Notes: generated by a model from the letters alone, not told the origin. A DNA stretch of 64,000 bases from Elymus sibiricus (GCA_039707655.1 CM077667.1:540744222-540808221), one strand, 5' to 3'; positions 21,843 to 33,089 are shown, counted from the first letter of the stretch. A program made the numbers and translations.

Positions 21843-22606
21843 TGACATGATATGGCCATAAACTTGTGCTTTTGATCTCCATATCCAAAGCACCGGCATG
21901 ATCTCCATCGTCATCGGCATGACACCATGATCTCCATCATCTTGATCTCCATCAACGTGTTGCCATGAGGTTGTCGCGCCAACTATTGCATCTACGACTA
22001 TTGCTAACTCATAGCGATAAAGTAAAGCAAAATGACGAAAATAAATTAAAGACAACACTATGGCTCCTGCCGGTTGCTGTACTCATCGACATGCAAGTCA
22101 TGATATTCTATACAATACATGATCATCTCATACATCACATATATCTCATCATGTAATTGGTCATATCACATCACAACATACCCGGCAATAACAAGTCAGA
22201 CGTCCTCTAATTGTTGTTGCAAGTTTTACGTGGCTGCTACGGGTATCTAGCAAGAACAATTCTTACATACGCAAAACGACAACGGTGATACACGAATTGC
22301 TATTCAACCTTCTCAAGGACCTCCTTTGTCGAATCCGATCCAACTAAAGTGGGAGAAACAGACACCCGCCAGCCATCTTTATGCAACGAAGTTACATGTC
22401 AGTTGATGGAACCGGTCTCTCGAAAGCGTACGAGTAATGTTGGTCCGGGCCGCTTCATTTCACAATACCGTTGAATCAATAAAAGACCAAGGGAGGAAGC
22501 AATCTGAACATCAACGCCCACAAACTCCTTTGTGTTCTACTCGTGATCTCATCTACAAATAGACCTAGCTCATGATGCCACTGTTGGGAACGTTGCATGG
22601 GAAACA
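21843..22606 (-). mobile_element. Relic of an Angela-like leader and LTR tip
   Basis: Collinear with 2339-3105: the same leader, a mutated primer site (CTCATGATGCCA), then the first 28 or so bp of LTR (TGTTGGGAACGTTGC...) before the match breaks off near 22606. Both ends are truncated. Confidence 0.85.
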
Positions 22607-23056
22607 AATAAACATATATAGAAATACACCTTTTGTATTATTGTGTGGAACATATATATAGAAGAAGAATAATTATTTATATGCATCTCTTCTGACTTGT
22701 AAAACTCAATTAGTTTTCTGATCCATCATAGTTGCGTCAGTAACTTTGTCAAACGACATTTTCAAAGCATAATTTATCTCTTATTTACAAAAGTAAACTA
22801 TATTAAAATAATAATAATAATAAAAGGTCGTATACCAGCAAAATGAGAACAAGTATGTTAGAGAGATCTATTTGGTTGGAGAATATTGAAGATTACATTT
22901 TTTTTCTCAACCAAAAAACTTATTTGAAATCACATGCCAACATGTGAAAAATGACATAGTATACATACCAGCAATGAGAACAAGTATGTTAGAGAGATCT
23001 ATTGGGTGGAGAGATGAGGAACAATGAGGAATTTGTTATGCTAGGCGGCAGATCAT
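22607..23056. other. AT-rich DNA with a short duplication
   Basis: A phrase ACCAGCA..ATGAGAACAAGTATG plus TTAGAGAGATCTATT occurs at 22836-22888 and 22967-23013. A short (AAT)n run lies near 22810. No gene. Confidence 0.5.
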
Positions 23057-24769
23057 CTAGTTAAATGCCCGTGCGTTGCTACGGGCGACGATACAATCTC
23101 TCCTTTCTTAAAATAGATATCACCTTCTTTTTTACACTGTATTTTACTTACAGAACCTATCCATGTATCGGGAAAATATGACATAATATGCTCTTCATTA
23201 CCTTCTCAGCCATATGCACGTGTGTGTGTATGTTTGTGTCTACGCGCACATGTATAGAATAATAATGTCATTGTGAGTGGAATTGTTTTATAGAAGCGAT
23301 CTAAGATTCCATGAAATAGGTGAACACTTTTTCTTTAGAAATTAGTGAACGCTGAAAACAAAAAAAATCCAATACCTAAAGACAAATTGGAAGACATTCC
23401 ATCGGCCATGAGACATAGGAATTTAATCGTTTGTAATACACACTATTTTGCTATGCTAGTATGAAAGACTTGAGCACAAGAGTATCGTGTATCTTAATAG
23501 GCAATAGGAGAGCAAGATTTTTCATTATCATGGTGTGATGATGAGGCCATATCATCACCTCAAACATCACAATGCAATGAGGCCATAGCAACACCACAAA
23601 CATCACAAGTTAACTAAATACCTCTTCATTGCAGACTGGGCATGCATGAATGAAAACAAAAGTACATATCATAAAAATCACAGAATCCTCCTAATATCAA
23701 ACGATATAGGATTGTACACCAAGATATCAACAATCTATACACATCAAATGAAATTCAAACATCGTGTGTACTGAAAATGCACATTTGGTTTCTGGGTAGT
23801 ACGTTTCCGGAGAAAAATGAGATCTCCGTGTCCAACGGTGGCCTGCAGCCGCCGGCAACCGCTATGCCACCCGCGAGTCACCGGAAAACTTCAACCACGG
23901 CCCATGGCCGAATAGCAGCATGGCAACCCGGCTGACCATGAGGCCACCACCCCACCAGTACTGCACCCCACGCGCACGCAGGCGCGGAACTGCACGCATC
24001 AAGAAGTGGCGACCCAGCCTCAGCCGGCCAGCCCACAAACAGGTAAGTGAGCTTCTTCTCTAAATTCAGCTAAATCTTTACAAGCTGCATATAGGTAATA
24101 ATTTCCAAAAAATAAACTTAGGTCTTCATCTGTCAGTCTCACTGTTACCAATTTGGTTGTTTACTCCATATCTATGTTTTCAAGTATTGTCTCACTGTTA
24201 CCAATTAGGTAATTGATACATTTGACTTCGTGCATCAATGAGGTTGCATGCGGTAACAAGACACTTTTACAACACATGTGATCAGAACACACTTGTTTGA
24301 GGTAGAACATGTCAGCGTTGTACTTGAAATGCTCAAACGGCCATTTTTCCCTATTAATACCATTCTACCGCTACACTCAAAATCCCTAATCTAAGTACAC
24401 TTAGATTTCCAAAATATACTCAAATATATTTCTAATAATCAGCAGTAAAACACTATAAAGGAAAATAAACCTGTTATATATTTCTAATTTTGTAACTTCA
24501 TCAAAAAATAGTAAAGAGAAGAGGTATATGTGATACATCAAATTTGATCTCTTAATATTTTCTGTTACAAGAGCACTGGACTGACAAACTTACCCGTGCT
24601 GCATATCCAAGCACAACTGCTCACCTCTGAAGGTCATTGTGACTGTAACTCTGCCTCTTTGTCTTATGCTTTACAATTTGCCAACCAAAAACATGAACTG
24701 CTAACATGTGGATATTTGAGAAAACTGACAAAATGTGTTCCATTCCAATCTCGTATGGAAATGCCCCAC

Positions 24770-25000
24770 TCATTCTGAAAGTGTTGGACGCTCCAGAAAG
24801 TGTGGAGTCATTTCATCATAAATGGTTAGAGGAAGTGAGATACAATGATCGTGGTTATTTTCAATTAGTGTCTGTATAAAAAAACGTGGGAAAATATCCT
24901 GTTGTGAAAATAAGAGTGCCTTTGTTAATCTCGGAGCATACACAATAACATCATAATCTTCAGAATTAGGAGAGGCACACGAATACCGAATTCTCACCAT
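24770..25000 (-). CDS. Short open frame in Helitron 1, possible captured exon
   Basis: 76 codons (MVRIRYSCASPNSEDYDVIV...). The composition looks protein-like (CASPNSEDYD, SLPLTIYDEM), but no domain is recognised. It may be part of a captured host exon; it could also be chance. Confidence 0.2.
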   Translation of the reverse strand: MVRIRYSCASPNSEDYDVIVYAPRLTKALLFSQQDIFPRFFIQTLIENNHDHCISLPLTIYDEMTPHFLERPTLSE

Positions 25001-25277
25001 TATTGCATCAGAACGGTGATTTTCTGCAACAGCCCGCTCATGTTCGGTAGCATCAGTACGGAGTACTATGCAACACCGTCCTGAACAACATCAGGAGATC
25101 CCCACGCCACGCCTTCTCCACATATAAGGAGATCTTACTATCGTCCTAAGGGACATTTGCATATGCTTATTATTTCTGCATAGAGAGAAACAAACAGGTA
25201 CCTGAACTTGTAAATGCACGGCCGCGAGGGTTCCAGAGAGTAGTAGCACCAGCTCGATCTATGGCTGCAGCTGCTCC

Positions 25278-25874
25278 TTATGCCCCTAGACGCCTTCGGC
25301 GGCCCACCTCCTCCTGACGATGAGCTCGTACACGCCCAACCTCCGCAGCTCGAGACACCACCTCATCTCCACGCATGTACGGTGGCGGACGACACCATGC
25401 GCGGCCCTGAAGCCCTGAATCAGCAGTGACCATAGCTGTCGTGGGATTCGCCTCGCCCCCTTCGTCCTCCTGCGCATCCATGGAGGCAACCTCTCCCCGC
25501 CGCGTAGGGGAAGGAGAAGGGTGACGCACAATGGAGGGAGGCAGCGGGCGCGGAGGAAGCAGTCGGGCGACGCAAGGGACGGAGGCGGCCAGCGCGAAGG
25601 AGGGTGGCGGCGGCCGGCCGCACGGGAGGGTGGCGGCGGCCGGCTCGACGTGGATTCGTGGGGGCACGGCGGTCGACGTCGCTAGAGGGAGACGGGCAGC
25701 GCGAGGGAGGGTGGCGGCGGCCGGCGCGCGGGAGGGTTTGCTGGCTAGGGTTTGCTGGTTTTTCTTCCTGTTCATTTGGTTGCGGGCGGGATGGGGGAGA
25801 AAAAAACGGACGAAAAAAAAACCAGATGGAGGTGGGAGGGATGACGAAAAAAAACCAAGACAAGAAGCTACCAA
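25278..25874 (-). CDS. GC-rich open frame in Helitron 1, probable captured first exon
   Basis: 198 codons, rich in Ala, Pro and Arg, with a later ATG at about 25484 giving MDAQEDEGGEANP. On the plus strand 25600-25740 contains three copies of GAGGGTGGCGGCGGCCGGC-like phrases, so part of the frame is tandem repeat. The acidic start followed by Arg-rich sequence is typical of grass first exons, but no family is recognised. Several overlapping frames on both strands reflect GC bias. Confidence 0.25.
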   Translation of the reverse strand: MVASCLGFFSSSLPPPSGFFFVRFFLPHPARNQMNRKKNQQTLASKPSRAPAAATLPRAARLPLATSTAVPPRIHVEPAAATLPCGRPPPPSFALAASVPCVARLLPPRPLPPSIVRHPSPSPTRRGEVASMDAQEDEGGEANPTTAMVTADSGLQGRAWCRPPPYMRGDEVVSRAAEVGRVRAHRQEEVGRRRRLGA

Positions 25875-25971
25875 GTCCCCCTTTATTAGGAGTAGAGATT
25901 GTTAACGGGTTGTAGCATCCGAAATTCGATATGCATTGTTTGAATCATAGATTGATGCAACGGCGGACGGT

Positions 25972-25991
25972 CTAGGTGCCCGGGCACCTAG
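25972..25991. repeat. 20-bp perfect palindrome
   Basis: CTAGGTGCCCGGGCACCTAG, just right of Helitron 1 and 21 bp before the inverted-end element at 26012. Confidence 0.9.
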
Positions 25992-26106
25992 GTGTGTGTG
26001 TATATAAGAAAGCTAACGTCCAGTCAACTATACGTTCGCACAATCCCTTCCGCTCAATGCCCCGATTCGTTTTAGTAACGATTTTACCGATTTTTATTTC
26101 CTTCTC

Positions 26107-26712
26107 TTGAAAACCGTAGTACATCCAGTTCTTTTTCTTTGTTTTTCTTTGCTATTGATTTTTTTCGCAAAAGAAGATGACAGCAGAAATCGAACCTTGT
26201 ACCTAGTACCTAGTACCTATGGAAAACTTTATGCTCCCGACGAGGCTGAACGTCGGGTGGATGAAGTCAAGAAAACATTAGTGAGTTTGTTTGCTGAATA
26301 TAGTGGGGCTGCTGTTAGTGAAATGCCATCGGATGGTGCTACAGATAGTAGGGAAAGTAGGGGAGATGGTGCTGATATGTTTAATGATTATGACAATTAC
26401 ATACAATCTCAACGGACGAATGTAGAGAGGTCTCAGTTGGATCTTTACTTGGAAGAGACACCTAGAAAGTTGAATGACGAGTTGGACGTTTTGGAATTTT
26501 GGAGCAAATCATCTATGCGCTATCCTGAGCTTGCATCAATGGCTCGGGATGTTCTTGCTGTTCCCATTTCTAGTGTTGCTTCAGAGCAGGCTTTTAGCAT
26601 GAGTCGGAAGGTTATAACACCTAACCGAGCATCACTTAGGCCTAAAACCATCGAGGCTTTAATGTGTCTACAAGATTAGTATCATTGGAAGATGCCTCAT
26701 AATGAAGGTACA
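26107..26712 (+). pseudogene. hAT transposase C-terminal fragment
   Basis: Transposase of the hAT superfamily (BED finger/RICESLEEPER-like group). Only the end is present. After an acidic linker, residues 121-190 of the open frame match the hAT dimerisation domain: DELDVLEFWSKSS, RYPELASMARDVLAVPISSV, ASEQAFS and RASLRPKTIEALMCLQD. A stop at 26677-26679 interrupts, after which the frame continues YHWKMPHNEG. The catalytic DDE core and zinc finger are missing, and the first 30 codons look non-coding, so true homology starts at about 26200. Confidence 0.85.
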
Positions 26713-27411
26713 ATCAAGTGTCCTTTGTTGTTTCATATTTAACATCAAGGGTCACATTATCATCAAGTATCATGTTATTTGTTTTGTAGAAATGTGCACT
26801 ACAGGAGGTGGACCTTCGAGTTCTCATGCAGATGAGTTATCTTCAGATTCGGTTCGTGTACATGTTATTCTTTGCTGCAATTTGCTGCTGTTTGTATCAT
26901 GTCTATCTTCCTTACTTTGAACTCCTGCTTTGTTCCTGGAAAATGATTAAGTTGAGATAGCTTGATGGAACAAGGAAGAGATGGGAGTCAAAAGAGTCAT
27001 CAACCTCTGTTTTGAACTTGCTATTTGATATGATGTTATGTAATGGACTTGTTATTTCATATGTGTTTATAAAGGACTTGTTGAACTTGGTATTATGTAT
27101 CTTCTAGCGTACTTGCTATTGGTTATCTTGTGAAGAACTATGTTATGAACAAGAACTATGTTGCTGTTATGTAATGATGATGCAACAGACTTGCTATTTG
27201 CTGCTGTTATGTAATGATGATGTAGCAGATTACTTGTGTATATATGTTATTCTTTCCTGGAATTTGCTGCTGTTTTGTGAAGATTATTTGTTTGTTCAAA
27301 TATATATGCTGCTGTGAAGGTTATGGAAACATGCTGCTGTTTTGTGAGATATAATAGTGCTGTTTACAGAAGCTTACATCTATACATCTGCTATTTGTGA
27401 AGATTACATAT
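26713..27411. other. hAT 3' non-coding region
   Basis: AT-rich, with repeats of TTTGCTGCTGTTATGTAATGA and ACTTGCTATT. No gene. Confidence 0.5.
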
Positions 27412-27580
27412 ATATGTAGTCGGGCTTCGGGCCGGGTTTCGGGCTTCGGGCTATTTAGCCGGGCCGGGTTCGGGCTTGGAAACCAGAAAAGTGTCGGGCT
27501 TTTTTCGGGCTCGGGCTTCACTTTTAAGCCTCGGGTTTTTGCCAAGCCCGGCCCGAACCCTACCCGGCCCGAGAGATGAT
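27412..27580. mobile_element. hAT subterminal region
   Basis: Dense CGGGCTTCGGGC and GCCGGGCCGGG repeats ending CCCGGCCCGAG, a pattern I associate with hAT element ends in grasses. It lies about 0.9 kb after the transposase relic. Confidence 0.5.
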
Positions 27581-27689
27581 CAGGTTTAGTTTAGTCCTAC
27601 TCTTGCTACTCATCTAGGTTAATACCTCGCTAGTGCTTAGATCCAGGTTAGGCTGCTTTTATTTCCACAAGAGCTGCTAGTGCATTACT

Positions 27690-28600
27690 AAATCATACCC
27701 TGGGGTGGGTGAGTTGTTGATTACATACCCCGGTAACTTCCATGTGAATACATGGTAATACACGCACATCGTGGCTGATAACTCATGCGCAAACATCATG
27801 ATAACTTTTGACCCCAAGAAAAAGTTGTTGACAAACGTACACTGGTAACTTATATGAAAAATTAACATGGTAATATATGCACAATAGAGCTGATAATTTA
27901 CTTAGCCGAAGTGTGGTAATTTTTTGACCAGGGAAAAAAGTTGTTGAACCGCCCTTGCTGGTAAGTCATGTCTATTAGCATGGTAATCTACGCACATCAG
28001 CGTTGATAACTTACTTAGTCGAGACATGGTAACTATTTTTGACTTGAGGAGCCGGGGGAGGAGGGTTGTTGAAAAGTTACATGGTAAATTATGTATAAAA
28101 ACATGATAACATGCGCACAACCAAACTGAGAACTCATCCACAAACAACATGTTAATTTTGATCCATGGTGGTTTGTTTGAAAACATACCTCCAATAACTT
28201 TTGTGTTAATAGGAAGGTGCTACACGCATAGTATACGCACAATAAAACTGATAATTTACTTAGCCGAAATGTGGTAATTTTTTTGACCAGGGGAAAAAGT
28301 TATTGAAACGCCCTTCCTTGGTAACTCATGTCTATTAGCATGGTAATCTACACACATCAGCGTTGATAACTTACTTAGCCGAGACATGGTAACTATTTTT
28401 GACTTGCGAGGGGGGGGTGTTGAAAAATTACATGGTAAATTATGTAAAAAAAGCATGGTAACATGCGCACAACCAAACTGATAACTCACCCACAAACAAC
28501 ATGGTAACTTTGATCCGGGGTGGGTTGTTTGAAAACGTACCCCCGATAACTTTCGTGTTAATAGCAAGGTGCTATACGCACAGTATACATGATAACTGCC
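27690..28600. repeat. GGTAAC/GATAAC array with a 360-bp higher-order duplication
   Basis: The phrases CATGGTAAC, TGGTAATTT and TGATAACTTA recur about 30 times. A larger unit starting TGATAATTTACTTAGCCGAA repeats at about 27889 and 28248. Such motif-dense subterminal DNA is usual where transposases bind. Short frames here (27902-28567) are repeat copies, not genes. Confidence 0.75.
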
Positions 28601-29008
28601 CCATGCTTTAACCTTCTCGTACTGTAGTCACCAACATTATCATGGTATAGTTATCATGTTGCTCATACTATATTTATCACGCTGTTCATGCCAAAGTTAC
28701 CAAGCCAATCTTTATTTTTTTCATATGGCAGAAAAAGAAAGGTTCAAATAGCATTGCTTATCTACAATAAACAACAACTAAAGGTGGCTTAGTTGGTTAT
28801 TGGGCTAAAAGTCTAATGAATAGAACTGGGTTCTTATTCCCTTTCTAGCACTTTTATTTTCTTTTCATATTGTGTAGCCAAAAACTAGAAAAACCACTAG
28901 CGATTTACTATTGACGTATACGGTTTTCGAGAGAAGAAAAAAAATCGGTGGAATGGAGCGTGCGGGTCGCGAGAGGGAGGTGGGTTACGATCGTGCGGAT
29001 CTGTGGCT

Positions 29009-29032
29009 TAACGTCCAGTCGACTGGACGTTA
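29009..29032. repeat. 24-bp perfect palindrome
   Basis: Two 12-bp arms, TAACGTCCAGTC and its exact complement, meet without a spacer. This overlaps the right end of the 26012-29034 element. Confidence 0.95.
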
Positions 29033-29059
29033 GCACAGTCCATATATGAATGAAACTCA

Positions 29060-29390
29060 ACACAATTGATGGTAATAAAATTAAATTATGAATATTGTTT
29101 ACGTACTTCAAGTAATTGTGAACTTCTACCCTTCTCACAGGTCGTCTGGCGAATGAACTCGCAAACGTAGTATCCGCATAAATTATTACCTTGTCCCTGC
29201 CTCGAGCACTTTACGAGAATAGAGTTCAATCAAAATAATAATCAAGCATGATAATGGTATTGAAACTAGAATCAAATAGATGAGCGGACCTAGCTAGTAC
29301 TACTTACATTGATTTATTCAAATTGCAGCTCCTCTTTCCATTCATCCCTAGCTTTCTTGGTGAACTTTTTCCAAACCCTGCCCGGCAAAA
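29060..29390 (-). pseudogene. CACTA ORF2 fragment (Ulp1-like C48 protease exons)
   Basis: The second protein of CACTA transposons, with a Ulp1-like cysteine protease domain. The minus strand shows NNLCGYYVCEFIR with the likely catalytic Cys in place (codon 29176-29178), then an intron and a second exon VWKKFTKKARDEWKEEL. The copy at 63530-64000 has the same exon arrangement. It breaks off at about 29390 against a Copia fragment. Confidence 0.75.
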
Positions 29391-29640
29391 GAAAATTCAC
29401 CAACTTTGACACCTCTGTCCATGGCAAGGTAAAATTTGGAGATACCTCTGCAATTGGCATATGTGGTCGTGGAACTATCCTATTCCGATGCTTAAATTCT
29501 GAACAACGTGCTCTTACTAGTGTCTATTACATCGCAAAACTCACTAGCAACATCATTAGCTTGAGTCAACTAGATGAGTGTGGCTGCAAAGTAGAAATTG
29601 AAGATGGGTACCTTCAAATTCATGATACTGCTAGGTAGAC
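29391..29640 (+). pseudogene. Copia protease/pre-integrase fragment
   Basis: The open frame 29309-29638 becomes Copia-like from KFTNFDTSVHGKVKFGD, followed by ICGRGTILFRC, YYIAKLTSNIISLSQL and GCKVEIEDGYLQIHD. This is the region between the protease and the GAG-pre-integrase zinc site. The protease Asp itself is outside the fragment. Stops follow directly. Confidence 0.75.
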
Positions 29641-29993
29641 TTAAAAGGACAAGGAATATGTTGTATTTGCTACACCTTAGTCTCACTAAGCCAGTAAACA
29701 TGTTGTCTATGATTAAAGAGGATGCTTGGCACAATTTTGAGTGTCCAGAATATTAATGATTCAAGTTCATCTTAATTTGGTAGTGTAATCTGGAATGTCA
29801 AAGGAATAAATAAAATGAACTCCTATAATGTAGAATTTTTTATTTGTGTCTGCCTCTGTGGATTTTGTTTATTCATGTATACAATTACTAGTGTAAAATT
29901 ATATAGCACTGTAGTATTCGATTATGCTTAGTGTCGGTTCACTAGTCTAGAATCCGATTATATATTTACTTTTCAATATGTTTTCTGTAGAAT
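29641..29993. other. Decayed 3' continuation and spacer
   Basis: The first 120 bp still look Copia-derived with stops. The rest is AT-rich with nothing recognised. Confidence 0.4.
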
Positions 29994-31570
29994 GGCGCAA
30001 CCACCACCATGTCGAGTGTGGAAGTCAAAGTTCGCAACCAGCCTTACAAGTGGCACGTTGTTCAGCATTTACTTCCAATCGTGTTTTGTTCCAGCCGTGT
30101 TTGTTCTTTTGCTTTTGTTGCTATTCCACCAATGCATTGTGTGTGTTTTTTGTTTTTTCTTACACAGATCGTCCCTTGCAATTTGAGATTGGATTTCAAT
30201 GAGCTCATTACTGCAGACACTATCATCTTCGACACTCCTGGGGGGCCTACACTATGGAGGTCAATAAGGGATAGAACATAACCCAGATTGGAGGAAATGA
30301 ATGGGATCGCCCGCATGCATCTCACTGGGGATGAATTGATCAACTTCTCCTTCAAAACAAACTCCAAGGCTGATTGTTATCTATCTCAACTCAGAGGAAA
30401 AATATGAGGACCCACTTGATGAAGCACTCTATGCCTAAAAAATGATCGGACTGAGCGAGGATGAAACGGACAAGCTCTGAGCAAGACTTCCGCCACGTGA
30501 TGCTTACGTAGGGATGCCATTCGTGACCCGTCTGACACGAGCGAATGTTAACTGCCATGTCATGGTATGTTACTTATTAGTGTGATAATTTGATGATTTG
30601 CTTAGTGTGTAGAATATGATGATATGCCTAATTAGTATGCTAATATGCTTATAGTATAGTAATGTGATATGCTTAGTATATTAACGTGATGATACGCTTA
30701 TAGTATAGTAATGTGATATATTGATTATAGTGTAGTAATGTGATGATATGCTTAGTGTAGTAATTTGATGATATGCTTAGTGTGTAGAATTTGATGATAT
30801 GCTTAATTAGTGTGTTAATATGCTTATAGTATAGTAATGTGATATGCTTAGTATATTATTGTGATGATATTCTTATAGTATAGTAATGTGAAATGCTTTA
30901 GTAATGAGATATATTGATTATAGTGTAGTAATGTGATGATATGCTTAGTGTAGTAATTTGATGATGTGCTTAGTGTGTAGAATTTGAGATATGCTCAGTG
31001 TGCTAATATGCTTATAGCATAGTAATGTGATATGCTTAGTATATGAATGTGATGATATGCTTATAGTATAGTAATGCGATATGCTTTTGTAATGTGATAT
31101 ATTGATTATAGTGTACTAATGTGATGATATGCTTAGTGTAGAATTTGATTATATCTTAGTGTGTATATTTTGATCATATGCTTAGTGTGTAGAATTTGAT
31201 GATATGCTTAGCATAGTATTTAATGTGCTAATATCCTTATAGTATAGTAATGTGATATGCTTAGTATATTAGTGTGACATGATCATTTATCATATTTGTT
31301 TTGTTCCAGAAATTATCTAAGATGCTATGTGTGAGTTCTGGAATCGAGCCGGATGAAGCGGGCATTGCTGGACTACGCTTTACCACAAGGGGCTCCATCA
31401 TCACTTGTGTTTAAACAGTGTACACAGACGGTCGCACTATCTTCAGTGCGGCTGAGTGGAGCAACTTCCTTACTTGCAAAAATCTTCGGGTTGGACATTC
31501 CGTCTTAGTCACTATCAGGAACACCCTATACCATGACTTGAGGATGATAATCGTCATGGACCTCCTTTAA
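29994..31570 (+). pseudogene. B3-domain protein pseudogene, three exons
   Basis: Plant B3 proteins are nuclear DNA-binding factors. Exon A starts at ATG 29994 (MAQPPP, with a slip into MSSVEVKVRNQPYKWHVV). Exon B (30168-30564, acceptor ACACAG, donor GTATGT) reads VPCNLRLDFNELITADTIIF, LTGDELINFSF and MPFVTRLTRANVNCHVM. Exon C (31310-31570, acceptor TTCCAG) reads KLSKMLCVSSGIEPDEAGIA, EWSNFLTCKNLRVGHSVLV and NTLYHDLRMIIVMDLL, the typical B3 ending. In-frame stops occur in exon B (near 30281, 30437 and 30479) and exon C (near 31411). The second intron has been filled by a minisatellite. Family call is by motif pattern only. Confidence 0.55.
30570..31295 (+). repeat. AT-rich minisatellite in the B3 pseudogene intron
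   Basis: About 0.7 kb of variants of GATGATATGCTTAGTGTGTA and TTATAGTATAGTAATGTGAT. A higher-order unit of about 250 bp repeats nearly three times (starts near 30577, 30765 and 30955). Confidence 0.85.
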
Positions 31571-31759
31571 TAATATGTTTGTGGCCGGGACATCAATTTG
31601 AAATAAACTCCTTATTAACTATGTTAGTTTTCTCATGTTTGTGAGGATTGTCTGGTTTATTAAATAGCTAGCTAGCTCTAGTACTGCTTGTGAGATTGTC
31701 ACTTATTATTAACTGAAACGAATTGTTCTATTAGTCTTGTTCTTGTGCCTAAAGTGGTG
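31571..31759. other. 3' flank of the B3 pseudogene
   Basis: No poly(A) signal I would rely on; nothing recognised. Confidence 0.4.
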
Positions 31760-31998
31760 GGATTTGTTTTGGCTGCACGAAACGTTTTTGGCGTGCAATG
31801 TACATTGCACGTCGCTAGGTGAGCAATTATAGTGGCGGCGTTGTTCACGTGGCACGCCATCATCACGTAGAATACCGTTGACATGGGACACAACATCACC
31901 ATTATTTTTAAACAATGACGTCATATTGATGGCGTCGGGCTATAGCGCCAGCAAAGCCCTTTTTGCCACGCCATTAATAGGCTTTTGTGCACTAGTTC
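31760..31998. mobile_element. Probable CACTA subterminal fragment
   Basis: Repeated GGCGTGC/GGCACGCCA-type motifs end at GGCTTTTGTGCACTAGT, which resembles a mutated inverted CACTA terminus (GGCTTTTGCACTAGTG). There is no partner end in the window and no coding content. Confidence 0.35.
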
Positions 31999-32335
31999 AT
32001 ACCCAATATTTGATGGATTTGATTCCTCACTCCATGATGTGGCATTTTCGAGCTTCGTGGTTGCGTCAGGCCCAACCACGACGGCATTCATGGTGTCGCG
32101 CACAACGTCTCTCCAACGAGGCGCGCAGATGCATACACCCATCTTGAACACCTCCACCAGGTATTTGGTGTGCATGCACTGGTCACCCTACAGTGGGAAC
32201 GCCACAACGAGAAGCCGTGACACGATAGCCTTGGTCAGGTGCATGATTCCCAGGTCATGTGGGCTCCACAACGTCATAATGCCTCGCCCGGTAATAGAGT
32301 CAATGTACCCATCCGGAAACATCATGTTGCAGTAA
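31999..32335 (-). pseudogene. Probable UDP-glycosyltransferase fragment
   Basis: The minus strand reads CNMMFPDGYIDSITGRGIMT, LWSPHDLGIMH, then VVAFPL, a stop (TAG), GDQCMHTKYLVEVFKMGV and RWRDVVRDTMNAVVVG. The order W.P....H then PL..DQ....K.LVEV...GV is that of the plant glycosyltransferase signature, but the central HCGWNS block is deleted and there is an in-frame stop. It may have been captured by a transposon. Confidence 0.4.
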
Positions 32336-32439
32336 AAAAACTAACATACGTCAGAATCAAGAAATCCACAAACCATCAAAAAACATATTTCCATCTACAG
32401 GACGACAGGGCATTGATCGGCAAAACTGTAGTAGAAATC

Positions 32440-32595
32440 AGTAGTAAGAAAATATAGGTGATATAGGTAATTTGGTAAGATAAGAACTTGTAGTAGAAAT
32501 CAATAGTAAGAAAGTACAGGAGATATACGCATTCAAAGGCAAAAAACTTTATTTTTGCCTTCAACTCCCATGTAGGACGATATGCATGAGTATAA
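32440..32595. repeat. Left flank of Helitron 2, repeated on its right side
   Basis: GATATAGGTAATTTGGTAAG and ATAAGAA here match GATATAGTTGATTTGGTAAG and ATAAGAA at 34533-34560 across the Helitron. Local copies of GTAGTAGAAATCA also repeat. Confidence 0.6.
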
Positions 32596-32939
32596 CTAGC
32601 ACAAATGCCCGTGCGTTGCAACGGTAGAGAAAATTAAAATGACCAGCAAAACACTTATCAACGCAACACAACGGGGCGAATAATTTTTAGTGACTCATTC
32701 GTGTTGCCACTTTTCAGTTTAGCCACTATCATCGATGGTGGTATGATTTTGATGTTCGTAAGTGAAATTTTCTGACAGAGCTTCACTGATGTCCTCTTAA
32801 CAATGTCCCATTGAGCTCCAATTATCATCGGATGAAATAGTAGTGATGCATTGGAATGGGTTTTTTGTATGGATTTTTAAATATTCAAATGCAATCGGGG
32901 TTTTACTACAATATTATTTAAGAAAATGTTTGTTATTTG

Positions 32940-33089
32940 CAGTGGCGGAGCTACAATACAACATCTAGGTACAAAGGAAAGCCCATAATTTTTTTCTCTC
33001 ATATCCTAGTTTGATCCTAACTCATCACTGCTCTCTGTATGAGATGGGCGGGCCACGACCCATTTGGGATGGCTGTAGCTCCGCCAGTG
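32940..33089. mobile_element. hAT MITE (150 bp)
   Basis: The ends are CAGTGGCGGAGCTACA and its inverse with one mismatch, flanked by the 8-bp target duplication GTTATTTG (32932-32939 and 33090-33097). Eight bases is diagnostic of hAT. Confidence 0.93.

Larger units (their letters stand above)
23057..25898 (-). mobile_element. Helitron 1 (2.84 kb)
   Basis: On the minus strand it starts TCTCTACTCCTAATAAAG (right end, 25898, next host base T). It ends with the hairpin GCCCGTAGCAACGCACGGGC, a short spacer and CTAG (23057-23060). The host base beyond CTAG is A on the minus strand rather than the expected T, so the junction has mutated or the terminus is slightly different. There is no replicase or helicase inside, so it is non-autonomous. 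It carries exon-like GC-rich sequence at 25278-25874. Confidence 0.7.
26012..29034. mobile_element. 3-kb element or composite with 18-bp inverted ends
   Basis: The left end is GCTAACGTCCAGTCAACT (26012-26029). The right end (29017-29034) is its reverse complement with one change (A to G). The right end is part of a 24-bp palindrome. It contains a hAT transposase relic, hAT-type CGGGCTTCGGG terminal DNA and a GGTAAC-rich array. No target duplication was seen, so this may be a shared repeat and not a true element. Confidence 0.45.

Noticed and set aside
27690..28600. Regularly spaced repeats resembling a CRISPR array
   Set aside because: The repeats are imperfect and irregular, there are no Cas genes, and the DNA is from a plant nucleus.
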